Shown here: piece after piece, positions 1-6,797 of the stretch
Layout: each line of letters begins with the position of its first letter
Numbering within the stretch: the stretch's first letter is position 1
IMG/VR virus record: IMGVR_UViG_3300035698_011755
Coordinates: 1 to 37,873 of that record
Reading direction: 5' to 3' (one strand)
Length of the DNA: 37,873 bases
Origin: a virus
Notes under the pieces: model-generated
Told to the model about the DNA's origin: nothing
The model's database searches: none
What the model saw: the letters and a program-made list of their open reading frames with translations, nothing else
Program-made: the position numbers and the translations under genes

Positions 1-206
1 ACCCGCTCCTTCTTATTGAACTCCTTCTTGAGCTTGCGATCTGTCACCTTGCCCAAGGCTTTCTCTATGTCCTGCGTTTCCGTAAGACATGCTTTGCCCT
101 TGAAGCCGATAGCCTCAAGGTTTGTTTTCCCATCAGGGGTTACCGTGGCCTCGATCTTCTTGCCGTGGCCGTAGTCCAGTGTAATTACTTCGTTTTGTTG
201 ATACAT
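1..206 (-). CDS. DUF2997 family protein (partial, runs off left edge)
   Basis: A minus-strand frame opens with ATG at 206 and is still open at base 1, giving 68 residues without a stop. The central stretch GFKGKACL, followed by ET, an acidic helix ending EKALG and then TDRKLK, matches the DUF2997 pattern (a Gly-Phe-x-Gly-x-x-Cys-Leu core, then a helix and a basic tail). DUF2997 has no proven biochemical role. It is typically encoded beside DUF1257 and near a MoxR-type AAA+ ATPase. Here the DUF1257 gene ends two bases upstream, so the two are surely co-transcribed. The family assignment is from memory of the motif; the missing C-terminus is short, since the family is about 70 to 80 residues. 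Confidence 0.75.
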   Translation of the reverse strand, partial: MYQQNEVITLDYGHGKKIEATVTPDGKTNLEAIGFKGKACLTETQDIEKALGKVTDRKLKKEFNKKER

Positions 207-208
207 AA

Positions 209-604
209 TCAGGCCCAGACGTAGTTCTTCTTGGTTGCCAGTGTCTTACGTTTGATACGCTTGACACCTTTCTTTTTCTTCGCTGCCTTCATGATCTTAG
301 CAACAGCTACCTGTTGCATCAAGGCACTTGCCTTCTTGTCGCCCAGATATTTATCAAGGCCGTTGCCCCCATTATAGGGGTCAAACAGAAGGTTGATGTT
401 ACCATCCTTACCTTCCACTCCGACATCCCAACCAGCGGTGGGAAAGAGCAATGCATACTGGCACTTGCCCTTCTGACCACCCCAGTAACGGAAGTCTTTC
501 TGTTCGGATACGTGACCGCCAAGAGCTTCTGTTGCTGTCTTGAGGGCCTCGTGATTTTCAGGTGTGTCCTCTAGTTCGAGGACGATTGCTACTATATGTG
601 ACAT
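209..604 (-). CDS. DUF1257 (Ycf35-like) protein
   Basis: 131 residues opening MSHIVAI, which resembles the MSHF start of the DUF1257/Ycf35 family. The middle has the family-like order of a Tyr-x-Gly-Gln segment (YWGGQKGK), a hydrophobic strand, a GWDVGV turn and a helical C-terminal part rich in Lys. Ycf35-like proteins occur in chloroplasts, cyanobacteria and phages without a known reaction, commonly with DUF2997 and a MoxR-type ATPase. The next gene downstream is indeed DUF2997-like, which strengthens both calls. The basic tail (KKKKGVKRIKRK) is longer than I would expect and could bind nucleic acid, but that is only inference. Confidence 0.72.
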   Translation of the reverse strand: MSHIVAIVLELEDTPENHEALKTATEALGGHVSEQKDFRYWGGQKGKCQYALLFPTAGWDVGVEGKDGNINLLFDPYNGGNGLDKYLGDKKASALMQQVAVAKIMKAAKKKKGVKRIKRKTLATKKNYVWA

Positions 605-605
605 A

Positions 606-1622
606 TTATTCTTTGTCTAGTATTCTGATTTTCCTGTGGCCTGACTCGGTGAACCTCTTAATCAGCTCATCGTTGTCCTTGTCCACGATTCCTTTGATGT
701 TGTCGGTGAACGACTTCATCCCTGTCTGAAAGTTCTTCAGTGAACCCTCATCCTTTCGATAGTCCTTCGCACTTGTGCTAAGGAACTGTTCCTTGAACGC
801 ATCAAGCTCCGTCTGAAGCTCGGTGTTGTTCGTCCAGTCCATCAACTTCACATGGTCAATCATGTTCTTGATCTTGTTGATCGATGACTGGTGTACCCCG
901 GTAGTCTTACCCTTACCCATCTGCTCGAGCACATCAGAGCAGCATGTGCCTACCTCCTTGCGGATGGCTTGCATACACTCACCGAAGAACGTGCTGATGC
1001 TACCCTGTACCTCTTGGTATTCTTCTGCGATAGCTTCGTTACGTGCCAGTGTGGATACATTGCTCGCATCCAGTTGTTCAACCAGCTTTTCACTGAGCTG
1101 AAACGAGTGGGTGTGAACGATGAACTTGAACTGTGCTGCAAGCTCAGCCCGTGTCGGATACTCCTTCTCTATGCGAGCGACCAACACATCAGGGTCGACG
1201 TCAAGATCCCATGCCATGTCCCACCACATTGACTTGGAATCCCTGAAGATACTATCGTAGCTGGCCAGAAATATATCCTTACTCGGGATAAACAGGCCGT
1301 CCTTGATAGCGGTCAGTGCAGTCCTCGCCAATGCGAGCTTGGTGTTAGGCATGAAGTTGTAAACATCCATGAACGGGAAGGTGTTCTTCCGTATCAGTGC
1401 ATTCACCCTCGACTCTGCCAATCCGAACGGCTCCAGATACTTAGGGTCGCACAACTTGCGGTGACCCAGGGATAGCTGTCGCTTTATCTTCTCGGTTGAA
1501 TCTAACCCGATGTCCTCTGCCCTGAGCTTCTTGTTCAGCCGGGGATAGCGAACGGAGGTCTTGATTAACACACCAGATCTGAATATCTCTGCGAAGAGAT
1601 CATTGAATATGGTTTTCTTCAT
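606..1622 (-). CDS. DUF3150-like protein
   Basis: 338 residues from ATG at 1622; the frame stays open to 1712, but the internal start fits better because the upstream gene only ends at 1600. Near the N-terminus it reads SVRYPRLNKKL, then GLGHRKLCDPKYLEPF-type text (SLGHRKLCDPKYLEPF), like the 'lysine-rich arm, conserved Leu-Cys-Asp, then long helices' arrangement of DUF3150. The rest is predicted helical and charged, with no catalytic motif. DUF3150 genes often sit beside MoxR-type AAA+ and CobT/VWA genes in phages and bacteria. The DUF1257 and DUF2997 genes directly downstream support that this is the same kind of locus. A plain hypothetical helical protein is the alternative. Confidence 0.55.
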   Translation of the reverse strand: MKKTIFNDLFAEIFRSGVLIKTSVRYPRLNKKLRAEDIGLDSTEKIKRQLSLGHRKLCDPKYLEPFGLAESRVNALIRKNTFPFMDVYNFMPNTKLALARTALTAIKDGLFIPSKDIFLASYDSIFRDSKSMWWDMAWDLDVDPDVLVARIEKEYPTRAELAAQFKFIVHTHSFQLSEKLVEQLDASNVSTLARNEAIAEEYQEVQGSISTFFGECMQAIRKEVGTCCSDVLEQMGKGKTTGVHQSSINKIKNMIDHVKLMDWTNNTELQTELDAFKEQFLSTSAKDYRKDEGSLKNFQTGMKSFTDNIKGIVDKDNDELIKRFTESGHRKIRILDKE

Positions 1623-2022
1623 TGTTATTGCTGTTGTTGTGATCATCGTCAGTGATGATCTCAAAGTCATAGTCTTCTCCTGCTGATGCAACACCGCTCT
1701 TGATGGCGTCATCTATCTGCTCTTCCAACACGCTCACCATCTCTTCTGGCATGTTACGATACATCTCCTTCATCTCTGCTGCCTTGTCCACGCAGAACCT
1801 GTTGTAGTGCATCGCAATGAACATGGACAGTGGCTTATCCACTGCCTTGATAGACATGATGATCGCTGCCTTCTGTGCGACGTCGTTCTTCTGGCAGTAG
1901 ATGAGGGTGATTGCATCACGAACGAAGTCATGGTTCTTGTCAGTCACCCAGTCCAGTCCCTTCAGGGATAGTTCAACGTCTTGTTGGACGGCATCTCTTA
2001 TGTGATGTAGTACGCTTTTCAT
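1600..2022 (-). CDS. Hypothetical acidic protein, Asn-rich tail
   Basis: 140 residues if started at ATG 2022 (MKSVLHHIRDAV); the frame stays open upstream to 2082. I do not recognise a family. It is mostly helical by composition, with an acidic C-terminus (DYDFEIITDDD) followed by a short Asn-rich run. It overlaps the gene before it by about 50 bases and the DUF3150-like gene after it by about 20, as in tightly packed phage operons. The Asn-rich end comes from AAC/AAT repeats and may be a recent slippage product. Confidence 0.6.
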   Translation of the reverse strand: MKSVLHHIRDAVQQDVELSLKGLDWVTDKNHDFVRDAITLIYCQKNDVAQKAAIIMSIKAVDKPLSMFIAMHYNRFCVDKAAEMKEMYRNMPEEMVSVLEEQIDDAIKSGVASAGEDYDFEIITDDDHNNSNNNEENHIQ

Positions 2023-2416
2023 CAGTCGCAATGATAATGTCTTCCAATTCCCACACCCGGCACGCCAGCCTGGCATTCTCATGCTTTAATAGTCTTATCT
2101 CATTCAATAGCTTTAATACATCTTTTTTCGGTGCGAAGTGCGGAAACTTGTTTGTGTTACAGTATTCTTTCTGAGCATCACACTTATCCTGTATCGTCGG
2201 GACGTGTGGCTCAGGTATGTCATCCTCATCAAGGTTGAGCCTGTTGTACGCCCTCACTGCCTGTATCAAGGCTTGATAACCGGGTGTTTCTCTCGCCGTA
2301 TGATCCACATAGAGGCGATTATCTTCAACGCTACCAGACAGTTCTCGGAAGAGTACGAACTCATGCCCATCATCATCGCTCTTTCTGACAGCTGCAATTG
2401 CTATTGAATGTATCAT
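1973..2416 (-). CDS. Hypothetical protein with C-terminal coiled coil
   Basis: 147 residues. The N-terminal half holds a small strand-rich region beginning MIHSIAIAAVRKSDDDGHEF. Residues about 95 to 130 form a likely coiled coil (KKDVLKLLNEIRLLKHENARL). No enzyme motif was recognised. The ATG at 2416 overlaps the end of the upstream small zinc-type gene by four bases (ATGA junction), which supports both the start and co-translation. Function unknown. Confidence 0.65.
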   Translation of the reverse strand: MIHSIAIAAVRKSDDDGHEFVLFRELSGSVEDNRLYVDHTARETPGYQALIQAVRAYNRLNLDEDDIPEPHVPTIQDKCDAQKEYCNTNKFPHFAPKKDVLKLLNEIRLLKHENARLACRVWELEDIIIATDEKRTTSHKRCRPTRR

Positions 2417-2649
2417 GATTCCTTTTCAGGGTTGATATAGTTGTGTTCCCAAGGGAAGTAAGGCGTTCTCTCAGTTGATACCGAGACAGCCGCACATCTT
2501 TCTCCCTCTTTAATCGGTTCACCTGTTGAGTCACAGATGAAGTCTCTTTTAGCAGTGCCATACACTACCTTGACGTCCTCTCCCGGGTACCGTCCGATGA
2601 GATTCAACCACCGGTCTGCTTGTTCTAAGCAACAAATGTCCTGTTTCAT
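2413..2649 (-). CDS. Small phage protein, possible zinc-binding fold
   Basis: 78 residues. The segment FICDSTGEPIKEGERC, followed downstream by PYFPWEHNYI, resembles small phage and plasmid proteins in which a Cys-x-x-x-x-Pro-Ile-x-x-Gly turn precedes an aromatic WE motif. Cysteines at residues 6, 7, 39 and 48 could hold a metal, but the spacing is not a textbook zinc finger. It overlaps the neighbouring genes at both ends by four bases (ATGA), consistent with translational coupling. Function unknown. Confidence 0.6.
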   Translation of the reverse strand: MKQDICCLEQADRWLNLIGRYPGEDVKVVYGTAKRDFICDSTGEPIKEGERCAAVSVSTERTPYFPWEHNYINPEKES

Positions 2650-3317
2650 GATATTACCGCTGCCTCCTCTTTCGGCTCATACAGCGTGGCTATCTCCTCA
2701 TCGGAGAGCAACGCCTTGGCTTTGGGTGGTTCATAGTATCCGGGTATGAACACTGGCTCACCAGCATTCTTCCAAGCATCGAGGAACGAGAAGTTCTCAT
2801 CCTTGATTCCCCTCAGCTTCAGCAACGCCTTCGCTTCATCCTCGCTACGTGCTACCTCAGTGAAGGGCATCGACGTAGCTCCATACATCTCATACCGCGG
2901 TCCATACGCACGATACTCGGCAGGCAACACATCTTCTATCGGGATGTCCTTCCCGTGCCGGCCATCACGCACCAGTCTTACTGCTTTCATGACCTTGAGC
3001 CGTTCCAGCAACGCCACCGCATTACGTGATTGGATTTCGATGGTGTCATGATCGCCATACTCTCCCTTCTTACGATAGAAGAATACCTGTTGCACCAGTA
3101 AGGATGTCCGTTTTACTGCCGATGGACAGTCGCTTTCGATCTTGATGTGGCCCGAGTACCATCCGGTAGGGTTCCAAGCGTTAGCCTGATACTCGACCGT
3201 GAAGCACGTTGAAGCCCAGCCATCCTTGAACGGCATGTAGTCCTTGTAACGTGCTATGTCAACGGACAGGTGTGCAAACTCTCCGTTACACGATGTGTAA
3301 TGGTTAAGCCGGTACAC
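2646..3317 (-). CDS. Hypothetical protein, 223 aa
   Basis: Starts with ATG at 3317 (MYRLNHYTSCNGEF) and ends overlapping the next gene by four bases. I do not recognise the family. The N-terminal half is rich in aromatic residues and Gly (WASTCFTVEYQANAWNPTGWYSG), suggesting a beta-rich fold. The C-terminal third is helical and ends in an acidic and Ala-rich tail (SDEEIATLYEPKEEAA). There is no signal peptide or membrane segment. It is the first large gene of the leftward group that ends with the DUF1257 and DUF2997 pair. Confidence 0.65.
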   Translation of the reverse strand: MYRLNHYTSCNGEFAHLSVDIARYKDYMPFKDGWASTCFTVEYQANAWNPTGWYSGHIKIESDCPSAVKRTSLLVQQVFFYRKKGEYGDHDTIEIQSRNAVALLERLKVMKAVRLVRDGRHGKDIPIEDVLPAEYRAYGPRYEMYGATSMPFTEVARSEDEAKALLKLRGIKDENFSFLDAWKNAGEPVFIPGYYEPPKAKALLSDEEIATLYEPKEEAAVIS

Positions 3318-3341
3318 TACCGCTCTTGATTAACTTTCATA

Positions 3342-3662
3342 TCAGAATGACAACCGAACTCCCTCGCCTGCAAAGCAGATCATTCCCATGACTGCTGAGT
3401 CATAGACTTCTACCTTCCCGGGTGGCAATCCGTTGCCTAAGTAGGTGATCGCTGGTGTGGCGTTGTGCCTGGCCAGCAGTTTCTTTGCGTTGTTCTTCTC
3501 AAACGCCTCCAAGTTCTCTTTAACTGAGAGCTGGTTGAGCCAAGCATTGAATGCCCGCTCCTTCTCCTGCTCCCTGCGTTGGCGACCCATCTCTATTCGA
3601 TGAGCCAGCTCCGAGTTACGCCTCTTTCGAAACACGCTCCGCTTACGCTGTGTCTTGGTCAT
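3342..3662 (-). CDS. Small basic protein
   Basis: 106 residues. The first 40 are very basic (MTKTQRKRSVFRKRRNSELAHR, then RQRREQEKERAF), and a Gly/Pro-containing C-terminal part follows. Such a profile is common in phage nucleic-acid-binding or small structural proteins, but no family was recognised. Its ATG lies inside the 3' end of a candidate 57-residue ORF just upstream (3643-3816). Confidence 0.5.
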   Translation of the reverse strand: MTKTQRKRSVFRKRRNSELAHRIEMGRQRREQEKERAFNAWLNQLSVKENLEAFEKNNAKKLLARHNATPAITYLGNGLPPGKVEVYDSAVMGMICFAGEGVRLSF

Positions 3663-3816
3663 TGCTGTTCCCTTCTGTTGGGGGTTTCACGTAGACAATT
3701 ATCTTGCCTGCCGTGGTTGTCATCGGGATGCGGGATGGCACCGTTGGCTTACGCAAACCGTGTCCTCCACTCTTGCACCGTCGATCCATCTTGTTGCCGA
3801 ATCGTCCTCGTTTCAT
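3643..3816 (-). CDS. Candidate small basic ORF, 57 aa
   Basis: An ATG at 3816 opens a 57-residue frame that begins MKRGRFGNKMDRRCKSGGHG and ends 20 bases inside the next gene. It is strongly basic at the N-terminus and has a hydrophobic strand (GKIIVYVKPP) near the end. There is no clear Shine-Dalgarno site. It fills the space between the terminator at 3.88 kb and the 3342-3662 gene, where a first gene of the operon would be expected. It could still be chance. Confidence 0.35.
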   Translation of the reverse strand: MKRGRFGNKMDRRCKSGGHGLRKPTVPSRIPMTTTAGKIIVYVKPPTEGNSNDQDTA

Positions 3817-3870
3817 AGAGATTTAAGATGCCATCACACCATGTAATAGCATCAGCAAAGCTCCCAAAGG

Positions 3871-3896
3871 AAAACCCCCCTCAGCTACGAGGGGGG
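3871..3896 (-). terminator. Rho-independent terminator, minus strand
   Basis: On the minus strand an eight-base perfect stem (CCCCCCTC with GAGGGGGG), a six-base loop and a run of four T followed by a T-rich stretch lie just beyond the stop of the 3935-4261 gene. This is a good intrinsic terminator and would separate the 3.9-6.8 kb group from the genes to its left, which then need their own promoter. Confidence 0.75.
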
Positions 3897-3934
3897 CACT
3901 TAAAATCTATCTTTCTTTGTGTTTGGTTGGTGCG

Positions 3935-4261
3935 TTAGCACCTAGTAGAGTATGCCGGATGGCTCACCCCACTTCCTTTTACCCGGTGAGTTGGCAGTGC
4001 GTCTACGTATAGGAGGCTAGATTCATATATGTAATCTGCTCTCGTGGTGCGGACGCTTACGACACACACTGCGTCGTAGCCATAGGTCAACGGATCGATC
4101 ACGATGAAATGTATCACCGTGCCTGTGTCGTTGCTTACAATGGCAGGGAGACAGTCCTCCAGTGCAATTGGTGCCGTAACCGGCTTGCTCGTCATCAACA
4201 TCATCATCGCCATGATTCCCATGACCATGAAAGCAATAAACCATTGCTTTATATGACGCAT
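3935..4261 (-). CDS. Small membrane-anchored protein
   Basis: 108 residues from ATG 4261, which has a GGGAAAG Shine-Dalgarno-like site just upstream. Residues 7 to 24 (WFIAFMVMGIMAMMMLMT) form a Met-rich membrane segment or uncleaved signal; the remainder is strand-rich and would lie outside the cytoplasm. No family recognised. The same frame is open much further upstream, to about 4480, with protein-like text (SPFEGRYTTITKIVHWNGAK), so the real gene may be longer and joined to the ORF at 4447-4545 by a one-base shift. Confidence 0.5.
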   Translation of the reverse strand: MRHIKQWFIAFMVMGIMAMMMLMTSKPVTAPIALEDCLPAIVSNDTGTVIHFIVIDPLTYGYDAVCVVSVRTTRADYIYESSLLYVDALPTHRVKGSGVSHPAYSTRC

Positions 4262-4446
4262 ATCTTTCCCTTTCTCTTTCGTTGTTATCACTTCAGGCCT
4301 GAAGAATCCATCCTGATCCTTCAACATATCCTTAGCAAGTAAAATGAGAGCAGGCACGTTGCTGTTCACCGATTTCGCACCGTTCCAATGTACAATCTTG
4401 GTTATTGTTGTGTACCTGCCCTCAAAGGGAGATGAGTAATTACCAT

Positions 4447-4545
4447 TCAGTTCTTGATGGAGGAGGGGATTTCCAACGAGTCTGACTTGCCCTTAGCCTC
4501 TCGAAAGGAAAGAGAGGATGGTCCGTTTTTCTGTGGGTCACTCAT
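4447..4545 (-). CDS. Small ORF, possibly the 5' part of a frameshifted gene
   Basis: A 32-residue frame (MSDPQKNGPSSLSF...) starts at ATG 4545, overlapping the end of the preceding small zinc-type ORF by eight bases. It stops at 4447-4449. Re-reading one base at that stop (-1) enters the long frame that leads to the membrane protein ending at 3935. The combined product would be 203 residues, an exact codon count. Either a small peptide or the head of a frame-disrupted gene. Confidence 0.35.
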   Translation of the reverse strand: MSDPQKNGPSSLSFREAKGKSDSLEIPSSIKN

Positions 4546-4819
4546 CATAAATAGGTGGAGTCGTGAATGGGTCAACGTCGCTCTGGCTTACGCCTTGCCT
4601 ACTCGCCATCATCTTGGGGGCTGTGCCGATCGGTAAATCACAGTCCTCGCACACGACTCCGTTTTGTTGCAAACAAATAGCGTTCATGTAAGGCTGGAAT
4701 GGAACAAGAACATACGTTTCCTCATTCCCGAATATTAGACCAGCCCTACATGAACACCACCCATTGGTGGCATTCTTAAACTGTATGTGGGTTTAACAAC
4801 TACCGGTCAGGGTAGTCAT
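4538..4819 (-). pseudogene. Cys-rich small gene with in-frame TAA at codon 9
   Basis: A consensus AGGAGG lies five bases before ATG 4819, the best ribosome site in this area, yet the frame stops after eight codons (TAA at 4793-4795). The same frame then runs open for 84 more codons and reads like protein: GWCSCRAGLIFGNEE, a VPFQPYMNA stretch, and VVCEDCDLPIG, with CxC and CxxC pairs that could bind zinc. The end overlaps the next ATG. The gene is either nonsense-mutated, misread in the sequence, or recoded. No family recognised. Confidence 0.5.
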
Positions 4820-4888
4820 AGCAACCTCCTTTCTACACGTAGGGTTATATGGACACGTTTTACGTCAGGTGTCATCGACGCTCTGGTT

Positions 4889-5107
4889 TCAAGAGTCAGG
4901 TGGATCATTGCCTCCCCACTCCTGTAAATACGTTTCCTCAGCCTCGATCTCTGTCTCCAGACATTCGACTGCCACCATCAGGCTTACATGGCTGTGAGCC
5001 AAGTGCGATGCCTCGGCCTCACCAAGCATGAATGTCTCAAGCTTGTTCTTCGCCACCAACATGGCCAACCGGGCTTCCTGCATGGTCATTAAGTGTGCTT
5101 TGCTCAT
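4889..5107 (-). CDS. Small helical acidic protein, 72 aa
   Basis: Starts at ATG 5107 with a GGAGAAC site seven bases upstream. The whole protein is a likely helical hairpin rich in Ala, Glu and Leu (MQEARLAMLVAKNKLE, then VAVECLETEIEAEETYLQ). No motif gives a function. It is the only uninterrupted small gene between 4.4 and 5.3 kb. Confidence 0.6.
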   Translation of the reverse strand: MSKAHLMTMQEARLAMLVAKNKLETFMLGEAEASHLAHSHVSLMVAVECLETEIEAEETYLQEWGGNDPPDS

Positions 5108-5116
5108 AGCGTTCTC

Positions 5117-5245
5117 CTATTTACATTTCCGTGTGACAAACCATTCACCACACATCTAAATTCCCTTGCTCATCAAACACTTCCGTATCTCAACACGTTT
5201 TAATGCTTGACAGCCTTCTTCATAATCCCCCTCATGCTCCCCCAT
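5117..5245 (-). pseudogene. Small interrupted ORF
   Basis: ATG 5245 opens a 29-codon frame (MGEHEGDYEEGCQALKRVEI...) that meets TAG at 5156-5158 and then continues in the same frame for 12 codons (CGEWFVTRKCK) to a second TAG at 5117-5119. Another frame between them reads DTEVFDEQGNLDV, so shifting out and back would also make a smooth protein. The end lies just before the ribosome site of the 4889-5107 gene. Read as a possible decayed or error-containing small gene. Confidence 0.3.
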
Positions 5246-5507
5246 CAGCCAAAGTCCAAAGGGTCGCAAGGGGTTTACTTACATCACGCTCCCATACAGC
5301 TCACACGCTAGCCCAGCCGCTCACACGACGGTGCCTTGTAGAGTGTAACTCAATCACCCGCTCACGCGTCTCCTGTACCGTCAAAGTTTTTCGGGAACCT
5401 CGGTGGTGTCTTCCCACCGCTTCCAGTACGCCAGATTGTCGTCTCAGCAACCGCTCAGCATAGGGTGTGATTCGCATCACCGTATCTTCAGTTAATACTG
5501 TACTCAT
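5232..5507 (-). pseudogene. Small gene with in-frame TGA
   Basis: ATG 5507 has a GGAGAG site close upstream. The first open part is 68 residues (MSTVLTEDTVMRITPYAERL...VSGWASV), ending in TGA at 5301-5303. The same frame continues for 22 codons of protein-like text (AVWERDVSKPLATLWTLADG) to TGA at 5232-5234. The readthrough product would be 91 residues plus the recoded one. I do not recognise the family; the basic middle suggests nucleic-acid binding. The 68-residue version may equally be the full gene. Confidence 0.45.
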
Positions 5508-5519
5508 AACATCTCTCCA

Positions 5520-5576
5520 TTTCGGGGGTTAAATCTTCATTTCCAGTCGAGCTAAGTTTCAGGTAAACGAAGATTT
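5520..5576. repeat. Inverted and direct repeat cluster
   Basis: AAATCTTC at about 5530-5537 faces GAAGATTT at about 5569-5576, giving an imperfect stem around a 30-base loop. A TTCCAGTCG element occurs twice (about 5541 and 5581). The cluster lies just upstream of the 5507 start on the minus strand, where an operator or leader structure could sit. Role unproven. Confidence 0.3.
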
Positions 5577-5689
5577 TAAGTTCCAGTCGCCTTGGCGATT
5601 TTCGGATGCATAAGGCTTGCCCTTGATGCACCCGTTTGGAGTTAAAACCTTGCGAGTTTAACAGAACACTTAGCGTTCGTAAGTCCCAT
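5559..5689 (-). pseudogene. Tiny gene split by a one-base shift in a T run
   Basis: ATG 5689 shares its A with the TGA stop of the gene before it (TGATG). The frame MGLTNAKCSVKLARF stops at TAA (5642-5644) within GGTTTTAA. One extra T would join it to LTPNGCIKGKPYASENRQGD, which ends at TGA 5559-5561 and makes a clean 43-residue protein. Exact codon count and neighbour overlap support a real gene whose frame is broken or recoded here. Function unknown. Confidence 0.4.
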
Positions 5690-5892
5690 CACTTCTCATC
5701 CGCTTTCAATCGCATCGCTGCCAATACCGCAGCTTTACGCCCAGGTGCAGACTTCAGTACCTGTTCACCGTAGTTCTCCACGGTACCGCCTTTCGGCCAC
5801 TCTCCACAGTCACGCGTTACTGCATGACGTACCGTTCTTTTAGGCCACAAGGGCAACGGCTTCACGGTCTGCTCATATCTTACGTATAGCAT
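5689..5892 (-). CDS. Hypothetical protein, 67 aa
   Basis: MLYVRYEQTVKPLPLWPKRTV... to a basic and Ala-rich helix at the end (KAAVLAAMRLKADEK). It starts four bases after the stop of the previous gene. The stop overlaps the ATG of the next tiny gene. The frame is open for another 66 codons beyond the TGA, but the competing frames there look more protein-like, so I keep the stop as real. No family recognised. Confidence 0.5.
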   Translation of the reverse strand: MLYVRYEQTVKPLPLWPKRTVRHAVTRDCGEWPKGGTVENYGEQVLKSAPGRKAAVLAAMRLKADEK

Positions 5893-5896
5893 GGTA

Positions 5897-6133
5897 TCAG
5901 AATTTCTCCTTCGCTATCGCTGCGGGTTCATAGTACTTGCGAGCCAACGCTATCGCTTCATGCTGGATAACGCGGTCTATTACGGGTTCGAGTCGCTCAT
6001 ACGTGAGAATGTCCATCTCATCATAATAAACGACCTCACCACTCTTGGGGTCGATTACACCTTCGCGTAATCCCTTAGCCCGTCGTGCTCGACCTGCTGA
6101 TCGCTCACTCGGACGCCTTCGCTTCTGCTTCAT
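5897..6133 (-). CDS. Small basic protein, 78 aa
   Basis: The frame is open from 6229, but the ATG at 6133 (MKQKRRRPSERSAGRARR) is the better start because the preceding small gene uses another frame across 6105-6229. The first 25 residues are highly basic; the rest is helical (TYERLEPVIDRVIQHEAIALARKYY). Probably nucleic-acid binding, with no family recognised. Confidence 0.5.
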   Translation of the reverse strand: MKQKRRRPSERSAGRARRAKGLREGVIDPKSGEVVYYDEMDILTYERLEPVIDRVIQHEAIALARKYYEPAAIAKEKF

Positions 6134-6271
6134 CTTGAACCTTGAAACCACTGGTCGCAACGCCCATTTGCTTGGCTTTGGCATGGCTTTTACTGTTTGG
6201 TTTTGTTTCGTCCACACCACTGGACTCATCAGTCGGCTTAATGGTTACCGAGACAGCAGTTTAAATGTCAT
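6105..6271 (-). pseudogene. Small gene split by a one-base shift
   Basis: ATG 6271 gives MTFKLLSR and then TAA (6245-6247). Re-reading one G (CGG then GTA) leads into VTIKPTDESSGVDETKPN..., which ends at TGA 6105-6107 just inside the next gene. The joined product would be 55 residues, hydrophilic, ending in an acidic and Ala-rich tail. The second part has no start codon of its own, so the two halves probably belong together. No good ribosome site is visible. Confidence 0.35.
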
Positions 6272-6290
6272 GCTTAGGACAGTCCGATCA

Positions 6291-6776
6291 TCAGCCTTGA
6301 AGCTTTTTGATCTTAGCGTTGGCCTTCGTGAGTTGGCCAGACAGCGTGCGATGGGCTTTCTCCCACCTCGCTATTACATTCGCATAATCTTCATGCGTCT
6401 TGTAATACTTCGTGATGCCAGATTTCGTTTTCCGAACGCGATACGATTCCAGAACTTCATCCTGATTCGCCAACGCGGCCTTCAACAACGCCACCTTTTT
6501 GGTAGCACAATCGAGCATGACCGATTTACGCTTCGCCTTCACGACTTCATTCTGGGATTGACTCCACTGGAAGTGTTTGCGGGGTACGCAATCTTCTGGA
6601 GCTTCGTCCTCCGTTTCCATCGTGATCAGAACGCGAGCCAGTTGCGAAACAGTTGCGAATGGCAACGCTTCAACACCCAACTTACGTTCAGCAGCAGCCT
6701 TGCTCGAAAGCTCAGCCGCTGAGAGAAAGTGGATTTCACTTTCATTGAATTCAATTACTTTTTCAGATTCACCCAT
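6291..6776 (-). CDS. Hypothetical helical protein, 161 aa
   Basis: Starts at ATG 6776 with an AAGGA site nine bases upstream. Residues 20 to 60 are Ala-rich and helical. The C-terminal half has several Lys-rich heptads (ENVIARWEKAHRTL-type text and ANAKIKKLQG), suggesting a coiled coil. No catalytic motif. First clearly intact gene of the leftward transcript that leaves the 7.1-7.6 kb region. Confidence 0.65.
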   Translation of the reverse strand: MGESEKVIEFNESEIHFLSAAELSSKAAAERKLGVEALPFATVSQLARVLITMETEDEAPEDCVPRKHFQWSQSQNEVVKAKRKSVMLDCATKKVALLKAALANQDEVLESYRVRKTKSGITKYYKTHEDYANVIARWEKAHRTLSGQLTKANAKIKKLQG

Positions 6777-6797
6777 GACGGTTTTTCCTTCTTATAA

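Noticed and set aside
4454-4636. Plus-strand 60-codon frame
   Set aside because: Antisense to the Cys-rich small gene and the MSDPQ frame, with no ribosome site and no family look.
5489-5688. Continuation of the 5689-5892 gene through its TGA for 66 codons
   Set aside because: Open but less protein-like than the competing frame of the 5559-5689 tiny gene; the TGATG overlap favours a true stop.
5984-6000. GGTTCGAGTCG resembling a tRNA T-loop
   Set aside because: It is inside the 5897-6133 coding frame and no cloverleaf can be formed around it. No tRNA was found in the window.
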